NCBI GenBank assembly: GCA_021821585.1
Contig: JAKACF010000060.1
Span: forward strand, 1-12,245
Source of the DNA: Actinomycetes bacterium
GTDB lineage: Bacteria > Actinomycetota > Acidimicrobiia > Acidimicrobiales > Bog-793
Length of the DNA: 12,245 nt
Direction of reading: 5' to 3'
Shown piece after piece: positions 1-6,227 of this stretch; position 1 is the first letter of the stretch, and every line of letters starts with the position of its first letter. The translations under genes were made by a program, and so were the position numbers. The notes below the pieces were generated by a model, which saw only the letters and a list, made by a program, of their open reading frames with translations, did not search any database and was not told the origin of the DNA.

Positions 1-1
1 C

Positions 2-343
2 CAGCTCATCCCCTTCGGGACGACGGCCTGGAGGATCTCGATGAACCGCCGCAACGCCGTCGAGTCGGTCAATGCGGCGCTGAACGGCGGCTACCTCCAC
101 CTCGTCCGTGGCTTCTTCAGGGTCTTTGGGCTCACGAAGCTCCGCGTGCTGCTCGGCTTCAGCCTTGTGGCGGTCAACTTCGACCGCATCCGCAGCTTCG
201 AGGCCAAGAAGGCCGAGCTCGAGAACAAGGATCTGCCACGGCGGCGCCGGCGGCGCCGCCCGGGATCCTGGCAGGAGCTCCTCGGCGACCTCGACAACCG
301 AGCTGTTCAGCTCTTCGCGGGGGCCGTCGGACCACCCGGCTGA
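2..343 (+). CDS. Transposase, C-terminal fragment (5' end outside window)
   Basis: The reading frame is open from the window edge to a TGA at 341-343, so the gene is partial; an ATG at 41 is internal. The translated piece carries RRNAVESVNAAL followed by RGFFRVFGLTKLRVLLGFSL and a NFDRIRSFEAK tail. This resembles the end of DDE-type transposases, where the third acidic catalytic residue (here the E of NAVES) precedes a helical C-terminus. The last 35 residues, including an arginine run encoded by a 9-base inverted repeat at 240-260, look like a non-conserved tail. I recognise the style of protein but not the IS family. Whether the upstream part is intact cannot be seen. It could also be a decayed remnant, because no clear terminal inverted repeat is identifiable downstream. 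Confidence 0.6.
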   Translation, partial: QLIPFGTTAWRISMNRRNAVESVNAALNGGYLHLVRGFFRVFGLTKLRVLLGFSLVAVNFDRIRSFEAKKAELENKDLPRRRRRRRPGSWQELLGDLDNRAVQLFAGAVGPPG

Positions 344-510
344 GCGCTTCCTGTCGGTCTCAGCCTCCCTGACCCGGGAGGTTTCGCCGCGTCCGGAGTC
401 GACCGCGAAGAGCCGGATACCCGCGGCTGTGCCTCCGAGAGCGGTCATCAGGACCGAGGCAGGCCTTCATCGGTCACACTTCGAGGCGCCAGCGCGCTCG
501 CACGGTCGTT

Positions 511-540
511 TTGAGATGTCTCAGCGCCTCAAATTGAGAT
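511..540. repeat. AT-richer patch with short palindromes and a repeated TTGAGAT
   Basis: TTGAGAT occurs at 511-517 and again at 534-540. Between and around the copies lie two small palindromes, TGAGATGTCTCA (512-523) and CTCAAATTGAG (528-538). The patch is visibly less GC-rich than its surroundings. It sits between the transposase fragment and the 3' end of the tRNA-Cys gene. It may be the remains of an insertion-sequence end or a small recognition site. The rest of 344-550 shows no gene, no terminator and no further structure that I can support. Confidence 0.35.
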
Positions 541-550
541 CATCCCCTCG

Positions 551-622
551 AGGCGGCGAGCGGAATCGAACCGCTGTAGAGGGCTTTGCAGGCCCTTGCC
601 TGAACCACTCGGCCACGCCGCC
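551..622 (-). tRNA. tRNA-Cys (anticodon GCA)
   Basis: Read on the minus strand, a full cloverleaf folds. The acceptor stem GGCGGCG/CGCCGCC has 7 perfect pairs, and the D stem is GCC/GGC. The anticodon stem AGGGC/GCCCT carries loop CTGCAAA, with anticodon GCA at plus positions 587-589. The variable loop is CTAC, and the T arm AGCGG-TTCGATT-CCGCT is fully paired. The discriminator base is U, as expected for cysteine tRNA. The 3' CCA is not encoded (CGA follows), so it must be added after transcription. The gene follows fabI on the same strand 93 bases downstream. No intrinsic terminator is visible after it. Confidence 0.97.
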
Positions 623-633
623 AGCGTCCGACA

Positions 634-639
634 ACCTTA
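634..639 (-). promoter_or_regulatory. Possible -10 element of the tRNA-Cys promoter
   Basis: On the minus strand TAAGGT lies 11 bases before the first tRNA nucleotide, which would place a start site a few bases upstream of the mature 5' end. It matches only the first two and the last positions of the consensus TATAAT, and no convincing -35 hexamer lies 16-18 bases further up. Read-through from fabI is the alternative source of transcript. Confidence 0.3.
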
Positions 640-715
640 GCTTCTCCTCCCGTCTCTCGATCCCTCTGACGGTCTCGTCCGCCGTGGCCTCGGGAGTGGT
701 CGGGAAAGGGTCGGC

Positions 716-1489
716 TCATGCTCCCATCGCGTGGAAGCCGCCGTCGACGTGCACGATCTCACCGGTGGTCTTCGGGAACCAGTCCGACAACAATGCGACG
801 ACTGCCTTTGAGACCGCCGAGGAGTCGCGAACGTCCCATCCGAGTGGTGAGCGCCCGTCCCACACGTCCTCGAACTTGGCGAAGTCGGGGATCGACTTTG
901 CCGCCATGGTGCGGATGGGGCCGGCAGCGACGAGGTTCACCCGCGTCCCTTGCGGGCCGAGGTCGCGGGCGAGGTACCGGGCGAGCGACTCGAGGGCCGC
1001 CTTCGCGACCCCCATCCAGTTGTAGCCGGGCCAGGCGATGGTCGCGTCGAAGTCGAGTCCGACGATGGACCCGCCGCCGGCAGCCTTGAGGAGGGGAGCG
1101 AACGCGGTGGCGAGCAGCTTGAGCGAGTAGGCAGAGATCTCGAGGGCGACGGCCACGTCCTTCCACTCCGCTCGGGACAGCTCGCCGCCGAGGCAGCTCT
1201 CGGGAGCGAAGCCGATGGAGTGGACGACGCCGTCGAGACGTCCGAATCGGTCGGCGACCTGCTCGGCTACTGACTCGGCATGGTGCGGCACCGTGACGTC
1301 GAGTTCGAGCACCTCCGAGCCTGCCGACAGCCGCTTGGCGACGCGCCGGGTGAGCGACAGCGCTCGGCCGGCGCCGGTCAGCACGATCTCGGCACCTTCC
1401 CGCAGTGCCAGCTGGGCGACGCCGAAGGCGAGTGAGTCGTCGGTGAGCACACCGGTCACGAGGATCTTCTTGCCGTCGAGCACTCCCAT
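716..1489 (-). CDS. fabI: Enoyl-[acyl-carrier-protein] reductase (NADH), FabI/InhA type
   Basis: This cytoplasmic enzyme of type II fatty-acid synthesis reduces the trans-2-enoyl-ACP double bond with NADH in the last step of each elongation cycle. The 257-residue length is normal. The N-terminus MGVLDGKKILVTGVLTDDSL is the usual cofactor-binding start of the family. HSIGF (residues 90-94) and DFD (146-148) match InhA/FabI active-site segments. The catalytic Tyr156 and Lys163 lie in YNWMGVAK, and NLVAAGPIRT (185-194) is the conserved segment before the substrate loop. That loop is shorter than in mycobacterial InhA, so ordinary-length acyl substrates are likely (inference). The ATG start gives the canonical N-terminus and no earlier in-frame start exists, but no Shine-Dalgarno precedes it. 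It lies 24 bases after the BTAD gene and may be read from that operon, from its own promoter, or both. Confidence 0.95.
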   Translation of the reverse strand: MGVLDGKKILVTGVLTDDSLAFGVAQLALREGAEIVLTGAGRALSLTRRVAKRLSAGSEVLELDVTVPHHAESVAEQVADRFGRLDGVVHSIGFAPESCLGGELSRAEWKDVAVALEISAYSLKLLATAFAPLLKAAGGGSIVGLDFDATIAWPGYNWMGVAKAALESLARYLARDLGPQGTRVNLVAAGPIRTMAAKSIPDFAKFEDVWDGRSPLGWDVRDSSAVSKAVVALLSDWFPKTTGEIVHVDGGFHAMGA

Positions 1490-1496
1490 GGCCGGC

Positions 1497-1502
1497 AGGC
1501 TA
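1497..1502 (-). promoter_or_regulatory. Possible -10 element for a leaderless fabI transcript
   Basis: On the minus strand TAGCCT sits exactly 7 bases before the fabI ATG, the spacing expected if transcription begins at the A of the start codon. The lack of any ribosome-binding site before fabI fits this. There is no recognisable -35 hexamer, and a TAnnnT match arises easily by chance. The call is therefore weak. Confidence 0.25.
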
Positions 1503-1513
1503 GCCGTGGGGCC

Positions 1514-3790
1514 TCACCAGGCCCTGCGTCTGGCCTCGCCGTCGCCGGGGCCTTCGTGGCGAAGCCGACGGTAGAGCGTCGCCGTCTCGGGGTGCACGAC
1601 CTCGAGCGGCTCCCCGTCCCACTCGAGCACCCGGGCGAGCGAACGAAGGGCGCTCTCGATGCCGCCCCGATTTCCTGCGGCATGGCTTGCCAGCATGAGG
1701 ATCCGGTAGAGACGTTCGTCCCAGGGAGCCGCCACGAGGGCGCGGCGCGCGGCCCACTCGGCGCGTGCCGCACGGCCGCGATCCAACTCGTGGAGGGCGA
1801 GGCGGCAGGCAGCCTCGACCACGCGGGCCTCGATGGTGGAAGCCAGCCCCTCGAGCAGGACCCATCCGCCCTCGGACAGTCCTTCGAAGGGCCTGCCGCG
1901 CACGAGGCTGAGCGCGGCGGCGATGTCGTCGTCTGCGCGACTCTCATCGGTGAGGCGCTCGAAAGTGGACCAGTCCGTCGTCACGTCACCGTCGAGGACG
2001 TGTCGCCCCGAGACCCGCCGGAGCCGCGAGACGCCGAGGGAAGTCTCCCCGAGCGCCCGACGCGCCTCGGAGAGGCGGTTGGCGAGCGTCTGGGCAGGGA
2101 CTCGACGCTCCGGCCAGACGGCGGAGGCGATCGACTCGCCTGAGCAGCCGTTCGGGTGCATCGCGAGGTAGACGACGAGCTCGGTCACGCGGGGGCGCCG
2201 GTCGAACGAGGTGCGGGAACCCTGGACATCGACAGGCCCGAGGACACGCACGACGACCCCGTCGTCCGGCGAGGCAGCTACCGGCTCGTGGGCGCTGCTC
2301 GGGTCCCGAGGGCCCCAGTGGGCGGCACCGACGGCCGGGGGACGAACAGTCGGATCGGCGCCCATCCGCGCGGTGGCGTGGGTGAAGGCAACCGCTCGTG
2401 CGTCGCCGCGTCGGTGGGCGTTCCCCGGGTCGGCCCTGTAGGTCGGTGAGGCGATCAGACGGTCACCCGAACCCTGCCTGAGGAGGAGCGCCCGGGCCTC
2501 CCTGTGCGACGACAGCTGCCATACAGCCCTCACCGTCGCGAGGCCCGGGTCGCAGCAGATGATTCCCGCCTCTGGCATCGCGTGGACGAGCTCGACGAGG
2601 GCTCGCAAGGGGTCGGTCCCTTTGCGAGCCCGGGCCGTCCCGGGCCCGACTACGACACAACGGACGCGACTGCTCTGCCTACGGTCCGATGAGGCGGTGT
2701 TCAGGTGGTCGAGAGCCTCGTTCGCGTCCCTCAGGCAGACGACCTCCTCCAGGCCGGCGATCTCGGGTCCGAAGCCCGTCACGACGAGCTCGTCGAGGTC
2801 GCACCAGCGCCTCGTGGCGAGCTCGACGACGACATCGGACAGCGTCGTACCCACAGCGACGGGGGGCCCGTCGAGGGCGACAGAACGACAGCCGAGAAGG
2901 TTGATGAGCGCACGAGAGCCCTCGTGGGTCCAGGCGCTCACGAGCGCCGCCCGCCGGCTCGCAGCGACGATCGACGGGGTGCTGGGGAGCTCGGCGAGCA
3001 TGCCGGAGCTGCGCTCGAGGAGCCAGACATCCTCCGGGCCGGCGGCAAATGGCGGGCTCGGAGCCGACGGCGGCACGAGAGCGACTTCGACGACGGTCGG
3101 TCGGAGAGTCACGGCGGCGACGCGCGACGTGGGCGCGGCCTCCGAGACGAGTCCGAGCACCGCCCGGGACCACTCGGGATCCTCCAAGTGGAGCGGGGGC
3201 ATGACGAACGACGGTGTCCCCGTACGGGAGGCTGCCTCCGCCCGGGCGCCGTCCGACCCGTCGCCCCGGGTGCTGCTTTCCTTGTCGGCGAGCTCGGTCG
3301 CGGCCCAAGCCCAGCGCCGTCGGGCGGCGAGCAGGGCGGCGGTGGCGAGAACGCTCGGGCTGCGGGCCGGGCGCTGTGTGGGCTCGCTTGGTGCTCGCTC
3401 GTCTGGCATCTCGGCTCGTTCTCTGTCCCCTAGGACGCTGGTGGGCGGTCGTGACCTTCGTCGGGACATGTCGTCACCGTCCGATACCGCCCCGCCGAGA
3501 GTCGCCGCGGTCATTGTGGCATGTGGCCCCCGCCGCCGCCCGTCTCTCGAGGCGGTGATCCCCTGTTCGACCAAGGCGCCGAGCGCGATGAGGCACGACA
3601 CCCAGGCCGCCGAGCCGATGAGCCCTCGCAGCCGCCGGTCGGAGAGCCGGATCTCGGGACGCCGGAGGAAAGCGGAGACGGTCGCAACGCAGGGTCTGAG
3701 CGGTGCGACGAACCACAACAGTGAGCACGCCGCGAGGAGCAGGCACGCTGCGGCGAGCGAGAGCCGGGCGGGTCTCTCCGGCGCGGGCAC
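1514..3790 (-). CDS. Membrane-anchored BTAD-domain transcriptional regulator of the Tad locus
   Basis: This is a 758-residue protein. Two hydrophobic helices (about 10-30 and 57-77) would anchor it in the cytoplasmic membrane. A third, short hydrophobic stretch at 147-165 is followed by a poorly conserved central region (about 205-470). The C-terminus carries an OmpR-like winged helix (about 512-610, starting VVVRVLGPVDVQG, with ESIASAVWP and ANRLSEARRALG). It continues into a bacterial transcriptional activator domain (about 611-745) with RGRPFEGL, ARRALVAAPWDERLYR and a final TATLYRRL. This pair is the SARP/AfsR-type DNA-binding architecture. Actinobacterial Tad clusters often encode similar proteins that also carry a LysM domain; I see none here. 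The GTG start at 3788-3790 has GAGGA about 5-6 bases upstream and lies 8 bases after the TadG-like stop. Role in pilus-gene control is inference; targets are unknown. Confidence 0.8.
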   Translation of the reverse strand: MPAPERPARLSLAAACLLLAACSLLWFVAPLRPCVATVSAFLRRPEIRLSDRRLRGLIGSAAWVSCLIALGALVEQGITASRDGRRRGPHATMTAATLGGAVSDGDDMSRRRSRPPTSVLGDRERAEMPDERAPSEPTQRPARSPSVLATAALLAARRRWAWAATELADKESSTRGDGSDGARAEAASRTGTPSFVMPPLHLEDPEWSRAVLGLVSEAAPTSRVAAVTLRPTVVEVALVPPSAPSPPFAAGPEDVWLLERSSGMLAELPSTPSIVAASRRAALVSAWTHEGSRALINLLGCRSVALDGPPVAVGTTLSDVVVELATRRWCDLDELVVTGFGPEIAGLEEVVCLRDANEALDHLNTASSDRRQSSRVRCVVVGPGTARARKGTDPLRALVELVHAMPEAGIICCDPGLATVRAVWQLSSHREARALLLRQGSGDRLIASPTYRADPGNAHRRGDARAVAFTHATARMGADPTVRPPAVGAAHWGPRDPSSAHEPVAASPDDGVVVRVLGPVDVQGSRTSFDRRPRVTELVVYLAMHPNGCSGESIASAVWPERRVPAQTLANRLSEARRALGETSLGVSRLRRVSGRHVLDGDVTTDWSTFERLTDESRADDDIAAALSLVRGRPFEGLSEGGWVLLEGLASTIEARVVEAACRLALHELDRGRAARAEWAARRALVAAPWDERLYRILMLASHAAGNRGGIESALRSLARVLEWDGEPLEVVHPETATLYRRLRHEGPGDGEARRRAW

Positions 3791-3798
3791 CGGCGTCC

Positions 3799-4200
3799 TC
3801 AGCCATCGATGGCCTCCGCCGAGGCACTCGCCCCGACCGAGACCGAGGGGATCCCGACCAGCGCCAGCAGGGGCGTGCGCACGCGGAAGGGGGACAGCCG
3901 AACCGTCACCACCCGTCCCGAGACGGTCGCGGTTCCTCTGTGGCCGTCAGCGTTGAGTGCGCGCTCTGCCGCGAGGGCCGGGGCCGACCCTGGGTCGAGG
4001 ATCCCGCCCAGGTGGGCCTCACCGGGTGACAGCACCGCCGCGCCGGCCCGCGCCGCCTGCTCGGCGTCGGCCATGGCGCGCTCGCGCGCTGCTATCACCT
4101 GGCCGCCTTCCGCGACAAGGCCGAGTACCGACATGAGGGCCGCCATGAGCAGAACGGTGAAGGCGGTCACCGAGCCGGCGGCGTCCCCCCTGCCGGTCAC
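3799..4200 (-). CDS. TadG-like pilus-assembly protein (TadE/G-like N-terminal domain)
   Basis: This is a 133-residue protein with one N-terminal membrane helix (about 12-33, GSVTAFTVLLMAALMSVLGL). The segment EGGQVIAARERAMADAEQAA follows, the hallmark of the putative Flp-pilus TadE/G-like domain. The rest is a small extracytoplasmic region. A prepilin-like Gly9 precedes the helix, but the +5 position is Phe and not Glu, so processing by prepilin peptidase is doubtful. The frame is open back to 4425, but the GTG at 4198-4200 overlaps the stop of the preceding TadE gene as GTGA and begins just before the helix, so I choose it. Much longer TadG proteins with a von Willebrand domain exist; this one is short. 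It is probably a minor pilus or assembly component (family inference). Confidence 0.75.
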   Translation of the reverse strand: MTGRGDAAGSVTAFTVLLMAALMSVLGLVAEGGQVIAARERAMADAEQAARAGAAVLSPGEAHLGGILDPGSAPALAAERALNADGHRGTATVSGRVVTVRLSPFRVRTPLLALVGIPSVSVGASASAEAIDG

Positions 4201-4643
4201 GGTCCCACCACCCGGTAGGGCTCGACAGCGGCCTGCCCGCTGGCCGAGAGCCGGATGTCGGAGGCGCCGGGCCCGAACGCGAAGCCACCGAGGTGCAATA
4301 GGCAGGAGACCGTGACGCTGACCTCGCCGCCCGGTTGGAAGTCGCCGACGTCGGTCTTCACCTCGAGCAGTGAGCAACGCAGCGACTGACTGCGGGCATC
4401 GGAGGTGGCGGTTCCGGCCGCCCATGAGATGGCCGCAGCCGGAGACGGAGCAGCCGCGGCAGCCTCGAGCGCCACCCGGGCGACGTCGTTGAGCTCGAGA
4501 CGGGTCGTCAGCACCTGAGCGGCGATCGAGAAGGCGGCGATCACGGCCATGAGCACCGGAGTCATGAAGACGAGCTCCGCCGCCGCCGAGCCCCGCTCAT
4601 CGGTCGCCCGGCTCCTGCGGTGGAGTGTTCGGGGCGCGCTCAT
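4197..4643 (-). CDS. TadE-like pseudopilin
   Basis: This is a 148-residue protein with a basic leader, then ERGSAAAELVFMTPVLMAVI. Gly18 followed by SAAAE puts Glu at +5 and directly before a hydrophobic helix (about 24-46), the layout of a prepilin-peptidase substrate of the Tad family. The remainder is a short extracytoplasmic domain with two cysteines (SLRCSLLEV and VSCLLHL) that could form a disulfide. The ATG start overlaps the stop of the previous TadE gene (ATGA at 4640-4643), and its own stop overlaps the TadG-like start, so translation is coupled on both sides. TadE proteins are thought to be minor pilins needed for Flp pilus assembly. Confidence 0.82.
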   Translation of the reverse strand: MSAPRTLHRRSRATDERGSAAAELVFMTPVLMAVIAAFSIAAQVLTTRLELNDVARVALEAAAAAPSPAAAISWAAGTATSDARSQSLRCSLLEVKTDVGDFQPGGEVSVTVSCLLHLGGFAFGPGASDIRLSASGQAAVEPYRVVGP

Positions 4644-5071
4644 GCCGGACGAAACTCCTGGGGTGGCCCGGCACTGACGGCGCGCACGGAGAGGTGGAGA
4701 CCCGGCAGCAGCTCGGGAACGCGTCCTCGGACCGTCACCTCGGCCCGGCCGTGGGTCTCGGTGACGGTCACCACCGGGTCGACGAGCATCCCGGAGGCGA
4801 TCGCCCGAACGTCCTCTCGGGCCAGCGCGGCGGCAGCGCCCGGTGTTGCGAGGGCCGACCGTGCGACCGCGCCGGCCTCCTCTGCGGCGAGGGCGGCTGC
4901 ATGGCTCGCCAAGCCGTAGAGGGCGAACTGAAGGCCGGCGACGAGCAGCAGCATGAGGGCCGGGAGGACGAGGAGCGCCTCGGCCGTGGCGGACCCGCGC
5001 TCGTCCCCCCGCCGGCGGCGTTGCTGCCGTCGACGGGGGGCGTCGCGTCGGTTCGCCCTAATGAGCGGCAC
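4640..5071 (-). CDS. TadE-like pseudopilin (second copy in the cluster)
   Basis: The leader is strongly arginine-rich, followed by DERGSATAEALLVLPALMLL. With the chosen start, Gly26 precedes SATAE (Glu at +5) and a membrane helix at about 31-52. A short domain rich in alanine and valine follows. The protein is 143 residues long, typical for TadE. The chosen GTG (5069-5071) overlaps the end of the pilin gene by 14 bases. Another GTG at 5102-5104 would add 11 residues and cannot be excluded, because neither has a good ribosome-binding site. It differs clearly in sequence from the neighbouring TadE, so the two are not a recent duplication. Confidence 0.8.
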   Translation of the reverse strand: MPLIRANRRDAPRRRQQRRRRGDERGSATAEALLVLPALMLLLVAGLQFALYGLASHAAALAAEEAGAVARSALATPGAAAALAREDVRAIASGMLVDPVVTVTETHGRAEVTVRGRVPELLPGLHLSVRAVSAGPPQEFRPA

Positions 5072-5273
5072 CGGAGATCGTCTTCGCGATGCTTGTCGCG
5101 TCACCGGTGACGGCCTTGGTGATGAGCGCGCCGACGGTGATGGCGAGTACGACGAAGACGCCGACGATCACGATCTTCTCAGCGACGTCACCTCGATCAG
5201 GATCGAGGCGTGCGGCGGCGATCCGGGCGGCGAGGGTCTCGCAGAGAACACGGAGTACGGACAGCTCGAGCAT
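5058..5273 (-). CDS. Small single-helix protein, candidate Flp-type major pilin
   Basis: This is a 71-residue protein. A 28-residue N-terminal part ends DPDRG. Then comes DVAEKIVIVGVFVVLAITVG, a hydrophobic helix (about 33-52) with a conserved-looking Glu near its start, and a short tail ITKAVTGDATSIAKTISGAAH. Size, position between tadC and tadE, and the Gly-Asp-x-x-Glu-helix layout match small Flp pilins. However, Glu is at +4 if cleavage follows Gly28, where Flp pilins have +5. It has the best ribosome-binding site in the operon (AAAGGAG, 6-base spacer), which fits a highly made subunit. It could instead be a small accessory membrane protein. Confidence 0.7.
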   Translation of the reverse strand: MLELSVLRVLCETLAARIAAARLDPDRGDVAEKIVIVGVFVVLAITVGALITKAVTGDATSIAKTISGAAH

Positions 5274-5279
5274 GGAGGG

Positions 5280-5286
5280 CTCCTTT
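5280..5286 (-). promoter_or_regulatory. Strong Shine-Dalgarno of the pilin candidate
   Basis: On the minus strand AAAGGAG lies 6 bases before the ATG at 5271-5273. It is a near-complete match to the 16S anti-SD and fixes the start. Most neighbouring genes rely on stop-start overlaps and lack such a site. Confidence 0.8.
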
Positions 5287-5300
5287 GACGAGGTGGTCGG

Positions 5301-5314
5301 GCGGCACGAGCCGC
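5301..5314 (-). other. Small hairpin in the tadC-pilin gap
   Basis: On the minus strand GCGGC-TCGT-GCCGC forms a 5-pair stem with a 4-base loop in the middle of the 63-base gap between tadC and the pilin gene. There is no T-run after it, so it is not an intrinsic terminator. A role in mRNA processing or in protecting the pilin message is possible but unproven. Confidence 0.35.
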
Positions 5315-5336
5315 GAGTCCTTCGGGCCTGCGTCGC

Positions 5337-6227
5337 TCAGAGGAGGTGAGCGAGACGGGCGCCGGCCGGGAACATGAGAAAGACGACGAAGGCCAGCATC
5401 AACACGATGGATGGCAGGAAGAGGCGTTCTGTCGTGGCGTTCGCCCGGGCTTGCGCCGCTGCGATCTCCCGCTGGCGCAGGGAGGCCGACTTGGCGGCAA
5501 GGGTTGTGCGGACCCTCGCCCCTTCGGTGCCCGCCAGAGTCAAGGTGGAGGACAGCTCGCTCAGAGCCGGGATGCCGACTCGGGCTCCGAGGCGCCCGAG
5601 GGAGTCCCACGGCGTCACCCCGGCGATCTGGGCCTGCTCGAGAGCAGACCGGAGCCGCTGGAAGGAAGGGTCAGCGCAGGCCTGCGCGCTCGCCATGAGC
5701 GCACCCTCGACGCCCATGCCTCCCGCTTGCGCCATGACGACGAGCTCGAGGAAGGAGCCGAGGGCACGGGCGAAGTGGGACCGTTCCCTCTCCGCCTTGC
5801 GGCGCAGGTCGGACGTCGGGAGCATGGCGCCGACCGCGAGCCCGGCGATGGCCGCCCCGAGCGAGGTGATCGGGGGCAGCGAGATGCCGACCAGACCGAG
5901 CAACAAGGGCGTGAGGGCACCAACGGCAGCGAGGCCCATCGAGGCGAGCCCGATCGCCGAGAGCTGGTCGGGCATGCTGCGCTCGAGCAGTGCCAGGTCC
6001 TCCTTGCGGACGAGCGGGACCCCGATATGGGACGCCGACGTCGAGATTGCGAGGCCGACGCGGGTGAGGGCGGCCGGTTCGTCCGCCGACCGCGCGCCGG
6101 GGCTCCCGCCCGCGGCCTCGAGACGGTCGACTGCCTCGACGAGGCTCTCGCCGCTCCTCATCGCGCCGACGAGGATGGTGACAAGACCGCAGCCCACTAG
6201 AGCGCCGAGGAGCGTGAAGGTCGTCAC
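5337..6227 (-). CDS. tadC: Tad pilus platform protein TadC (type II secretion F family)
   Basis: This is a 296-residue integral membrane protein that, with TadB, forms the inner-membrane platform on which TadA acts. A helix occurs at about 3-22, two more at about 92-114 and 118-138, and the cytoplasmic T2SSF domain spans roughly 155-265. That domain includes FLELVVMAQAGGMGVEGAL and the basic QREIAAAQARANATTERLF stretch. A final helix (about 269-290) ends in a short C-terminus. This order is typical for TadC. The GTG start overlaps the tadB stop (GTGA at 6224-6227). The gene is followed by the only substantial gap in the pilus operon. Confidence 0.88.
   Translation of the reverse strand: MTTFTLLGALVGCGLVTILVGAMRSGESLVEAVDRLEAAGGSPGARSADEPAALTRVGLAISTSASHIGVPLVRKEDLALLERSMPDQLSAIGLASMGLAAVGALTPLLLGLVGISLPPITSLGAAIAGLAVGAMLPTSDLRRKAERERSHFARALGSFLELVVMAQAGGMGVEGALMASAQACADPSFQRLRSALEQAQIAGVTPWDSLGRLGARVGIPALSELSSTLTLAGTEGARVRTTLAAKSASLRQREIAAAQARANATTERLFLPSIVLMLAFVVFLMFPAGARLAHLL

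Noticed and set aside
240..260. Nine-base inverted repeat GGCGGCGCC/GGCGCCGCC as a terminator or IS end
   Set aside because: It is inside the transposase frame, encodes an arginine run and has no T-tract; simple repeat composition explains it.
108..1025. Plus-strand open frame of 305 codons
   Set aside because: It runs through the tRNA-Cys gene and antisense to fabI, and its product is low-complexity Arg/Ser/Pro typical of a high-GC shadow frame.
2559..3956. Plus-strand open frame of 465 codons
   Set aside because: It is antisense to the BTAD regulator and the TadG-like gene; the composition is Arg/Ser/Ala-rich with no domain.
4201..4425. N-terminal extension of the TadG-like gene
   Set aside because: The extension lies entirely inside the preceding TadE gene in another frame; the GTGA overlap at 4197-4200 gives a natural start before the membrane helix.
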